Below are positions 28,740 to 37,285 of a stretch of DNA of 64,000 nt, in pieces. The stretch is from contig JAQVBQ010000001.1 of NCBI GenBank assembly GCA_028690215.1, forward strand, positions 1 through 64,000, in the 5' to 3' direction. Under the pieces are notes generated by a model. That model was not told the origin of the DNA. It saw nothing but the letters and a program-made list of their open reading frames with translations, and made no database searches. The position numbers and the translations under genes are program-made. This stretch comes from Bacteroidales bacterium (GTDB lineage Bacteria > Bacteroidota > Bacteroidia > Bacteroidales > UBA932). Position 1 is the stretch's first letter. Each line of letters opens with the position of its first letter.

Positions 28740-31700
28740 TTTGGACGGCATCCGTAAGAAGGCAGCCGCCAAGATCCTTCCCGACAAGCCATATATCGCC
28801 ATCGGTATGGGTACCTGCGGGATAGGAAGGGGCGCAGAGGTCCTCTATGACAGTTTTGAACGCATAATTAAAGAGAGAGGACTTGACATAATTTTGAAAA
28901 AAACCGGGTGCTTCGGCTTTTGCGCCGAAGAGCCTCTTGTTAACGTCTATATTCCGGGAAAACCCCTGGTTATTTTGCACAGGGTATCGGAGGTGGATGT
29001 AATTCCCGTAATCTCCGGCATACAGAAGGGCATAATGCCTTTCAGAAATGTTCTTTGCCGTATTGAGGAGTGGGATTTTATTACAGGCAAGTATGAATTC
29101 GGAAAGGGTCTTCCCGAGCATCCGCTCTGGAACGAAATACCTTTCTTCAAATGGCAGAAAAAGATTGTACTCCGCAACTGTGGGCTGATTGTTCCTGATG
29201 ACATAGAGGAGTATATTGCTGTCGGGGGATATTTTCCTCTGCATAGTGTACTTACAGGTAAATCACCCAAGGATGTGATTGATGAGGTGAAAATTTCCAA
29301 ACTCCGCGGACGCGGGGGGGCTGGGTTCCCTACAGAACAGAAATGGGAGTTGATGGCCAGGGTAAATGCTGAACAAAAATATGTTATCTGTAATGCAGAC
29401 GAGGGTGACCCGGGGGCTTTCATGAACAGAAATGAGATTGAGAGCGACCCGTTCATGCTTCTTGAGGGTATGACCATAGGTGCATACGCTATGGGGGCAT
29501 CAAAAGGGGTTGTCTATATCAGAGCCGAGTATCCACTTGCAGTCAAGCGTCTTAAGGGTGCAATAGATCAGGCCAAGTCTCTCGGTCTTCTGGGACAAAA
29601 CATTATGGGTACCCATTTCAATTTTGATATTGATATTGTTGAGGGAGCAGGTGCTTTTGTCTGCGGAGAGGAGACAGCTCTTATACGCAGTATAGAGGGA
29701 AGGGCCGGAAGACCAACTCCAAGGCCGCCTTATCCGGCTGTAAAGGGTGTATTCGGATTCCCTACCAACATAAACAATGTTGAAACATGGTGTAATATTC
29801 CTGTTGTTATGTCAAAGGGTGGCGCATGGTTCACCGGGACAGGAACAGAAAAGAGCGCAGGGACAAAGGTCTTCTCGCTTGTAGGCAAGGTAAAGAACAC
29901 CGGGCTGGTGGAGCTTCCGTTGGGTTCAACTCTGGAGACGATTGTCTTCAAAATCGGCGAAGGTACAGGCAGTCAGAAAAGGGTGAAGGCTGTACAGAGC
30001 GGAGGACCTTCCGGAGGGTGTATTCCGGTAGACTATCTCAAGACTCCTGTGGATTATGAGTCCCTTAATGCACTGGGTGCTATTATGGGTTCAGGAGGCA
30101 TGGTTGTTATGGATCAGGACAACTGTATGGTCGATGTTGCCAGGTATTTTACAGAGTTCTCGAATTCTGAATCCTGCGGAAAATGTACCCCTTGTCGTGA
30201 AGGTCTTGCTCAGACACTTGAGATATTGAAGAAATTCACAAACGGTACAGCTGTCGAACAAGACATAAGCACACTTGAGGAGCTGGGCAAGGTCATTAAA
30301 GCTACAGCACTCTGCGGTCTTGGCCAGACAGCGCCGAATCCCGTACTCACAACCCTCAGATACTTCAAGGATGAGTATGACCACCACATGATAGAGAAGA
30401 AGTGTGAACCGGGAATTTGCCAGGATCTCTTTACTGCCCTCTGTGAAAACAGTTGCCCGATGCACATGAATATTCCGAGATACCTGCAGCTTCTCAAAGA
30501 GGATAAGCTGGAGGAGGCATTTGAGTCAACTTTGAGGGATAATCCGCTTCCTTCGACAATCGGGCGTATCTGCCACTTCCACTGTCAGATGAAGTGCCGC
30601 AGGGAAGGTATCGATGCCCCTGTGTCACAGGGCGAGATTCACCGTTATATCTCCGACACAATCTATGCAGAGGGTAAGACCAGAAAGATATATGACAGAA
30701 TTATCAGTGAAAAGATGCCTCCTACATACAAGAAGATAGCTGTCATCGGAGGAGGCCCTGCCGGGCTCACCGCGGCTTATTATCTTGTAAGGCTCGGACA
30801 TGATGTGACTGTATATGATTCCGAAACAGAAGCCGGAGGAGTACTCAGATGGGGAATTCCTAAGTACAGGCTTCCTCTTGATGTCCTTCAACGGGAGATA
30901 GAGTTTATCAGAGAGCTGGGTGTCAAATTCGTTTTCAACACTGCAGTAGGGAAAGATATCTCCATGGAACAGCTAGAGCATAACAATCATGCCGTCATCA
31001 TCGCAGTCGGTGCAAACAAAGACACCGAGCTTCAGATACCTGGCTGTAAGCTGAACGGAGTTATTTCCGGAATGGAGTTTCTAAAGGATGTATCTCTGGG
31101 TAAGAAACCTGAATTGGGACACCATGTCGTGATAGTAGGTGCCGGCAACGTTGCTATCGATGCGGCCCGCACGGCTCAGAGATTCGGATCAGAAGTAACA
31201 GTAGTATATAGGAGACTCAAGGCTGACATGCCTGCAAACAAAGATGAGATTAAGGAGGCCGAGAATGAAGGTGTTAACTTCCTATTCCTCTGCAATCCTG
31301 ACGAGATCCTTGCTGACGCAAATGATAAGGTCAGGGGAATTAATCTGATGAAGATGGCATGCGGTGAGATTGATCTTTCTAACAGACGCAAACCTGTTCC
31401 TACCGGTGAAAGTTTCACAATAAACTGCGACACAGTAATTATGGCCATTGGAGAGGAGGTTGAGGCCGGTTTTGCAAAGGAACACGGAATCAAGACTCTG
31501 AGCAATGGTAATATCTATGTTGATCACTTCACTCAGGAGACATCACGCCCTAAATTCTATGCTATAGGAGATGCCACTACCGGCCCTGCAACAGCTGCAG
31601 AGGCAATGGGACTTGCAAAGAAGGCCGCAGAGATTGTCGACTACAAGCTGATGGACAAGAGACGTTTCCACAGACTCTTCAGAGAGTTTGAGTACAGCGA

Positions 31701-31881
31701 TGAGGTTCCTCTCAAACCTGAAGGCGGAAACCGCCACTACTCTGTAAAACGGCCGCTCGAAGAGAGGATTGGCAACTTCAACGAGATCAGTCTCGGTTAC
31801 ACACCGGCACAAGCCTATGCCGAAGCAGCAAGGTGCCTGCGTTGCGATGTCCGTACTACCGTCAAAAAAGAGGAGGAATAA
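28717..31881 (+). CDS. NuoF/HydB-type flavoprotein fused to a GltD/NfnB-like FAD-dependent oxidoreductase
   Basis: NuoF features (SKLRGRGGAGFPTEQKW, CNADEGDPGAFMNR, SCGKCTPCREG) followed by SCPMHMNIPRYLQLL, AVIGGGPAGLTAAYYL, GGVLRWGIPKYRLP, VVIVGAGNVAIDAARTAQRFG. Confidence 0.95.
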   Translation: MKISNFASLDGIRKKAAAKILPDKPYIAIGMGTCGIGRGAEVLYDSFERIIKERGLDIILKKTGCFGFCAEEPLVNVYIPGKPLVILHRVSEVDVIPVISGIQKGIMPFRNVLCRIEEWDFITGKYEFGKGLPEHPLWNEIPFFKWQKKIVLRNCGLIVPDDIEEYIAVGGYFPLHSVLTGKSPKDVIDEVKISKLRGRGGAGFPTEQKWELMARVNAEQKYVICNADEGDPGAFMNRNEIESDPFMLLEGMTIGAYAMGASKGVVYIRAEYPLAVKRLKGAIDQAKSLGLLGQNIMGTHFNFDIDIVEGAGAFVCGEETALIRSIEGRAGRPTPRPPYPAVKGVFGFPTNINNVETWCNIPVVMSKGGAWFTGTGTEKSAGTKVFSLVGKVKNTGLVELPLGSTLETIVFKIGEGTGSQKRVKAVQSGGPSGGCIPVDYLKTPVDYESLNALGAIMGSGGMVVMDQDNCMVDVARYFTEFSNSESCGKCTPCREGLAQTLEILKKFTNGTAVEQDISTLEELGKVIKATALCGLGQTAPNPVLTTLRYFKDEYDHHMIEKKCEPGICQDLFTALCENSCPMHMNIPRYLQLLKEDKLEEAFESTLRDNPLPSTIGRICHFHCQMKCRREGIDAPVSQGEIHRYISDTIYAEGKTRKIYDRIISEKMPPTYKKIAVIGGGPAGLTAAYYLVRLGHDVTVYDSETEAGGVLRWGIPKYRLPLDVLQREIEFIRELGVKFVFNTAVGKDISMEQLEHNNHAVIIAVGANKDTELQIPGCKLNGVISGMEFLKDVSLGKKPELGHHVVIVGAGNVAIDAARTAQRFGSEVTVVYRRLKADMPANKDEIKEAENEGVNFLFLCNPDEILADANDKVRGINLMKMACGEIDLSNRRKPVPTGESFTINCDTVIMAIGEEVEAGFAKEHGIKTLSNGNIYVDHFTQETSRPKFYAIGDATTGPATAAEAMGLAKKAAEIVDYKLMDKRRFHRLFREFEYSDEVPLKPEGGNRHYSVKRPLEERIGNFNEISLGYTPAQAYAEAARCLRCDVRTTVKKEEE

Positions 31882-31883
31882 TC

Positions 31884-33656
31884 ATGGAAAATAATAATGT
31901 GAATATAACCGTAGACGGCAGGGGATATCAAGTACCGGCCGATTCTACCATTCTTGAGGCCTGCCGTGGCATAGGGATACAGATACCGTCACTATGTTAT
32001 ATGAAAGATGTCTCCAGCAATGCATCCTGCGCTGTATGCGTGGTTGAGGTAAAGGGAGCAAAAGCCCTTGTACGTTCATGCATAAGCAATGTAGCAGAGG
32101 GGATGGAGATAAAGACCCACTCTCCGCTTGTAGATCAGGCCAGAAAAATCAATCTTGAACTCATACTCGCCAACCACCCGAAAGACTGCCTTATTTGCGA
32201 GAGGAATGGCAACTGCGAGTTGCAGGACCTTACAGCAACCATAGGTATAAAGGAGACTCTCTTTACAAGGACTAAACCTGCAGGTAAGGTGGATGACACA
32301 TCTGTATCGCTTCTGAGAACACCTGAAAAGTGTATTTTATGCGGAAGATGCGTTGCTGTGTGCTCTCAGGTACAGACTGTACATGCAATCGACTTTACAG
32401 GTAGGGGACTCAAGACTAAAATCTCCACCTATCTGGACAAAGGTCTCGGCAATGTTGCCTGCACCAACTGCGGTCAATGTGCCCTTGTGTGCCCTACTGC
32501 TGCAATAACCGAAAAAGATGAGTCCAGGAGTGTTTTCAACGAGATATACAACGAGAACAAGTATGTAATTGTACAGACAGCCCCAGCTATCCGTGTAGGT
32601 ATAGGTGAGGCAATGGGTATGGAATACGGTGCCCTTGTCACAGGTAAAATGGTTGCTGCTCTTAGAAGAGTGGGATTTGACAAGGTTTTCGACACCCAGT
32701 TCACTGCAGACCTTACAATCATGGAGGAGGGGTTTGAGCTAATACATCGTATTAAGAATAAAGGTGTTTTACCTATGGTTACATCCTGCTCTCCGGGCTG
32801 GATAAAATTCATAGAACACTTTTTCCCGAAATCCCTTGATCACCTTTCAACATGCAAATCTCCCCAGCAGATGTTTGGAGCAGTTGCAAAGACCTACTAT
32901 GCAGAGAAGCTTGGAATTGATCCGAGGAAGATTGTCGTTGTCTCAATCATGCCTTGTACCGCCAAGAAGTTCGAGTGCAAAAGACCTGAGATGAAGTCAG
33001 CTTTTGATTACTGGAAAGAGAAGATGGGACTCAGTGAAAGCGAGTCATTCTTCGATGTTGACTATGTGCTTACAACCAGAGAACTGGCAAGGATGTTCAG
33101 GCAATCCGGCATCGATTTCAAGAATCTGCCTGAAGAGGAGTTTGACGAACCGCTCGGAATATCTACCGGTGCCGGAGTTATTTTTGGTGCCACCGGAGGT
33201 GTGATGGAGGCTGCCGTTCGCACCGCCTATGAGGTTCTGACCGGGAAACCTCTTCCAAAAATTGACCTCAATGTTGTCAGAGGATTCGAGGGTATTAAGG
33301 AGGCTGAACTTGACATTGACGGTCTGAAGCTGAAGGTTGCCGTAGCCCACACCCTAAAAAATGCCCGCACATTGCTGGATCAGATTGAGGAGGGAAAATC
33401 TCCTTATGCTTTCATAGAGGTTATGACCTGCCCTGGAGGATGTCTGGGGGGTGGTGGACAATCAATCCCTACCACATGGGAGATCCGGCAAAAGAGAGCC
33501 GACTCGATTTACAAGGAGGACTCTCTCAAACCGATCCGTAAATCACATGAAAATCCGGCCATTAAAGCTATTTATGATGAATTTTTAAAAGAGCCTCTTG
33601 GCCATCACTCTCACGAACTGCTCCATACCAAGTACACTGAGCGTGGAATATTCTGA
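31884..33656 (+). CDS. [FeFe] hydrogenase catalytic subunit (HydA-type, NADH-dependent)
   Basis: 2Fe-2S N-terminus, ferredoxin-type CXXCGRC, H-cluster motifs TSCSPGWIKF, MPCTAKKFECKRPE, EVMTCPGGCLGGGGQ. Start placed at MENNNVNITVDGRGY. Confidence 0.95.
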   Translation: MENNNVNITVDGRGYQVPADSTILEACRGIGIQIPSLCYMKDVSSNASCAVCVVEVKGAKALVRSCISNVAEGMEIKTHSPLVDQARKINLELILANHPKDCLICERNGNCELQDLTATIGIKETLFTRTKPAGKVDDTSVSLLRTPEKCILCGRCVAVCSQVQTVHAIDFTGRGLKTKISTYLDKGLGNVACTNCGQCALVCPTAAITEKDESRSVFNEIYNENKYVIVQTAPAIRVGIGEAMGMEYGALVTGKMVAALRRVGFDKVFDTQFTADLTIMEEGFELIHRIKNKGVLPMVTSCSPGWIKFIEHFFPKSLDHLSTCKSPQQMFGAVAKTYYAEKLGIDPRKIVVVSIMPCTAKKFECKRPEMKSAFDYWKEKMGLSESESFFDVDYVLTTRELARMFRQSGIDFKNLPEEEFDEPLGISTGAGVIFGATGGVMEAAVRTAYEVLTGKPLPKIDLNVVRGFEGIKEAELDIDGLKLKVAVAHTLKNARTLLDQIEEGKSPYAFIEVMTCPGGCLGGGGQSIPTTWEIRQKRADSIYKEDSLKPIRKSHENPAIKAIYDEFLKEPLGHHSHELLHTKYTERGIF

Positions 33657-33741
33657 CCCTATTAACCCAAAATATGCCCCAAAGTACTAATTACTTAAAT
33701 CAACCTTAAAAAACGGTTGAAAAGAACAAGCGGAAGCAGGG

Positions 33742-33776
33742 TGGCAAAAAAAAAATTTTTTTGCCACTCTTTTTTA
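33742..33776 (+). terminator. Strong intrinsic terminator after the hydrogenase operon
   Basis: gtggcaaaaaaa-aaa-tttttttgccac, 12-bp perfect stem at 33742-33768, followed by tctttttt. Confidence 0.75.
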
Positions 33777-33875
33777 GTGGCACTGATTTTTCTAATTCGC
33801 TGAAATACTGACAAATACATATTACATAGTTATAAGTGTTGATAATATGCGAATTAGAAAAATCAGTACCACTAT
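33776..33875. repeat. Palindromic repeat family B, copy B3
   Basis: 26-bp inverted repeat with one mismatch: tagtggcactgatttttctaattcgc (33776-33801) / gcgaattagaaaaatcagtaccacta (33850-33875). Confidence 0.9.
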
Positions 33876-33928
33876 AAGTAACATGGTATAATTTATGTAA
33901 TCAGAAAATCAACCAAAACATCAAAATC

Positions 33929-34630
33929 ATGAAGAAGATATTGACCGCAATCGTAATTTTGATTGCAACAACTGCTCTTTCGGCTCAGGATAAGAACTTT
34001 ATTGATCAAAATTACATAGAGATCAATGCCTCAGCCACTAAGGAGGTTTCTCCAGATGAGATCTTCGTAAGTATCACCATTGAAGAGAAGGACAATAAAA
34101 GTAAGTCCCTGGAAAAGCAGGAGAAGGAGATGTTTGCTAGGTTGAAAGCACTGGGGATAGATCTTGAAAAAGATATGCTGGTCAAAGATATGGCTACCCA
34201 GGTGCAGGAGTATATTCTTAGAAAAAATACAGTCGTAACCTCAAAGTCTTACCAACTCAAGATAACCAGTACAGATATGCTGATTAAGGTTTTCAAAGAG
34301 CTGGAGAAACTTTCCATTCCGAATGTTTCCATTGTAAAGACAGATGTATCTGACAAGGAGAAGGTAAAGAACGAAGTTATGATAATGGCTTCGGAAAAGG
34401 CTAAAAGCAGGGCAGAGATACTTGCAAACTCTTTTGGCAAAAAGCTTGGTAAAGCAATCTACATACAGCATAACGAAGGATATCAGAGAGACATTGTAAT
34501 CAGAGGGATGTATGCATTAGGTGCTAAGGCGGCTGATGTGAATGTAGCTGAAGATTATGCAGGACCGGATCTTGCCTTTGGCAAAATCAGCTTTACCCAG
34601 AATATCTTTGTGAGATTCTCTCTGGAATAA
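33929..34630 (+). CDS. SIMPL (DUF541) domain secreted protein
   Basis: IEINASATKEVSPDEIFVSITIEEKDNKSKSLEKQEKEM; signal peptide. Confidence 0.85.
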   Translation: MKKILTAIVILIATTALSAQDKNFIDQNYIEINASATKEVSPDEIFVSITIEEKDNKSKSLEKQEKEMFARLKALGIDLEKDMLVKDMATQVQEYILRKNTVVTSKSYQLKITSTDMLIKVFKELEKLSIPNVSIVKTDVSDKEKVKNEVMIMASEKAKSRAEILANSFGKKLGKAIYIQHNEGYQRDIVIRGMYALGAKAADVNVAEDYAGPDLAFGKISFTQNIFVRFSLE

Positions 34631-34659
34631 CCTTAAACTAAACAAAAGACTCCCTATTA

Positions 34660-36018
34660 ATGACTTCCAGAAGAAGACGCCGTCACCCGGTTAAAATTTC
34701 CGGGCTAATACTTACTTTCATAATTATAACCGCACTCCTTTTATTTACAAAATCGCTACTCACAAAAGAGCAGAGCAGTGAGGAACCGGAATACAAGGAA
34801 CCGCTGCAAGCCCTGAACCATATTTTATCAAATGAAAAATCGGAGTTGCCGGAGACAAAGAAGCTGGATGGTTACATCAGGCAGTTCATGCGCCAGTGGG
34901 GGATTAAAGGGGCATCTGTTGCCATAATGAAGGATGAGCGTCTTATCTATGCTAAAGGATATGGTTGGGCAGATGAGGAGGACTCTTTAAAAACAGAGGT
35001 TCGCCACATTTTCAGGATTGCATCTGTTTCGAAACTGATTACTGCGGCAACAGTTATGAAGCTGGTTGAAAAGGGCATTCTCTCACTGGACCAGAAGCCT
35101 TTTGCAAAGGGTGGGCTTATGGATATACCTGAATTCAGTGAGATTAAGGATAAGCGTGTCAGAGATATAACAATAGAGGAGTTGCTCAGGCACAGGGGAG
35201 GTTTCTCACGAAGAGGCGGTGACCCTATGTTTATCCCTAACATTATCCGTAACAGGATGAATTTAGACTCAGCCCCGAAAACAGACGACATTATACGATA
35301 TGTTCTCAGCCGGAATCTCAGTTATGAGCCGGGTAACGGGACTAAATACTCGAATTTCGGATATGTTCTGCTTTCCAGGATAATCGAACAGGCTACCGGG
35401 ATTCCCTACGAGTCTTATGTGAAGAATGTAATCCTGGCACCTATTGGCATATATGACATGCATATTGCACGCAATTTCCACGAACAGAAGTTTCCGAACG
35501 AGGTGAGATATTATGAGCCCCACGACGAGTTGTTGGTCGAATCGTTTGACGGGAGTGGAGTAATGCGTCCTAAATGTTACGGTGGAAATGATGTTGCCGG
35601 TTTGTTGGGTGCAGGAGGATGGGTTGCCTCACCAAGCGAACTCATCCGATTCATTGCATCAATAGATGGCAGGCCGACAATACCGGACATCCTATCCCCT
35701 GAGAGCATAAAAATCATGATGACAGCTGATCCGCAACATTTACCGATAGGCTGGGCTAAAGCCCGCCCGAACGGTGACTGTACAAGGACCGGCACTCTTT
35801 CTGGTATAAGCGCAATGCTGAAATGTCAGAAAGATGGGTTGACATGGGTATTTCTTGCAAACACCAGTTCATGGAAGGGGGCTCGCTTCCCGAGAATTGT
35901 AGAGGGGATGTTCAATAAGGCATTTTCAAGGATAGACTCACTGCCTCAGAGAGATCTTTTCGGAGTTACCTCTGATGAGTACTCTGAAACAGATCTCCAA
36001 TCAGAAGGTGAAGAGTAA
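34660..36018 (+). CDS. Serine hydrolase of the beta-lactamase/PBP4* (class C) family
   Basis: FRIASVSKLITAATVMKL (SxxK), KYSNFGYVLLSRIIEQATG (YxN). Confidence 0.93.
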   Translation: MTSRRRRRHPVKISGLILTFIIITALLLFTKSLLTKEQSSEEPEYKEPLQALNHILSNEKSELPETKKLDGYIRQFMRQWGIKGASVAIMKDERLIYAKGYGWADEEDSLKTEVRHIFRIASVSKLITAATVMKLVEKGILSLDQKPFAKGGLMDIPEFSEIKDKRVRDITIEELLRHRGGFSRRGGDPMFIPNIIRNRMNLDSAPKTDDIIRYVLSRNLSYEPGNGTKYSNFGYVLLSRIIEQATGIPYESYVKNVILAPIGIYDMHIARNFHEQKFPNEVRYYEPHDELLVESFDGSGVMRPKCYGGNDVAGLLGAGGWVASPSELIRFIASIDGRPTIPDILSPESIKIMMTADPQHLPIGWAKARPNGDCTRTGTLSGISAMLKCQKDGLTWVFLANTSSWKGARFPRIVEGMFNKAFSRIDSLPQRDLFGVTSDEYSETDLQSEGEE

Positions 36019-37285
36019 TCTCTGATATCTTTGCCTGATAGACCGCCTCCAGCATTCTGTCGGATGCATCAAGATATGAGAGCTGAATGTCACGGAATTC
36101 AATTCCCGAGAGACCTCCCAGACGGTATTTCTCCATTGCTGCCTCAAGGTTGAAATATGCTGTCTCCTTGTTCTCTCTCTCAAATCCCACCATACGGATA
36201 TTGTTTATATACAGATTGTAAAGTGAACGCAGATTGCTCTCAAGATCCTGTTTCTCCCTTTCGAGATTCAATCTTGAATTTTCCTGAAGGATTTTTGCAT
36301 TTTTAATCTTTCGATTTACCTCCAGCCCGTCAAATAAAGGGACAGAGAGATTCAGCCCGAAATTATATCCGTTATAGCGATCAAATTTAGAGGGATAATA
36401 ATTGTTGTCATAGAGATTGTAGTTGTATCCGGCCGAAAGATCCAACACCGGATACCTTGAGGATTTTGCAATTTTCAGATCGAGACCTGCCACCCTCTCC
36501 CCTGCCTTAGCCGCCAGTACAGATGTATTGTTTTCCATGCCTTTTCCCAGCAGGTAATCAAGACTCATTACAGGCTCCGGCAATATAGTATCTTTGATTA
36601 TATAATTCGAGCCTGTAGGAACATTCATGAGCCGGAAAAGCTCAATATAGGCATTCTTGAGATTCTCTCTCTGTAGCAACAGCTGCGATGAGTCACTGTT
36701 AAGGTTAATCTTTGCCTGTTTATACTCTAGCCCTGAATCTTTACCGATTCTGTACCTTGTCAGGGCCTGATTGTACCTTGTATCAGAAATTCCCAGGAGT
36801 TGATCCAGCAATTTAACGCGATTTTGAAGACTTATTATCTTGAAATACTGAGCAGAAACATCCATAACCAGATTCTCCACAACAGAGCGGAACGCATACT
36901 CGCCCTTCCTGAGCAACTCTACTTGTTTATCTCTCTCGGCAAACATCGAGAATCCGTCAAACAATCTCCAGTTCAATGTTGCACTGCTGAGAATGGTTGT
37001 TGATTTTGATATTCCTTCAGAAACCGAGCCCTGTTGATTGTATGCCCTTTCATTGAGCTCAGTTGTTGTCTGCTTTGACCCGAGTGTCACAGAGGGCAGA
37101 AAAGGGGCAAGAGTTACGTTATTCTTTGATATCTCCAGTTCGTTTGAGGAGATAATAACAGAGTAGTTGTCCTTGAGGGCAACTGCTATGCACTGTTGCA
37201 ATGTTACAGGCTCCGGCTCCTGAGCCCCGGCTGTAAGGCCAAGAATCAACACAGTGGCGAGAGTTATGTATCTTTTTCTATTCAT
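35966..37285 (-). CDS. TolC family outer-membrane efflux protein
   Basis: VTLQQCIAVALKDNYSVIISSNELEISKNNVTLAPFLPSVTL; LNLSVPLFDG; operon with RND pump. Confidence 0.93.
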   Translation of the reverse strand: MNRKRYITLATVLILGLTAGAQEPEPVTLQQCIAVALKDNYSVIISSNELEISKNNVTLAPFLPSVTLGSKQTTTELNERAYNQQGSVSEGISKSTTILSSATLNWRLFDGFSMFAERDKQVELLRKGEYAFRSVVENLVMDVSAQYFKIISLQNRVKLLDQLLGISDTRYNQALTRYRIGKDSGLEYKQAKINLNSDSSQLLLQRENLKNAYIELFRLMNVPTGSNYIIKDTILPEPVMSLDYLLGKGMENNTSVLAAKAGERVAGLDLKIAKSSRYPVLDLSAGYNYNLYDNNYYPSKFDRYNGYNFGLNLSVPLFDGLEVNRKIKNAKILQENSRLNLEREKQDLESNLRSLYNLYINNIRMVGFERENKETAYFNLEAAMEKYRLGGLSGIEFRDIQLSYLDASDRMLEAVYQAKISEITLHLLIGDLFQSTHQR

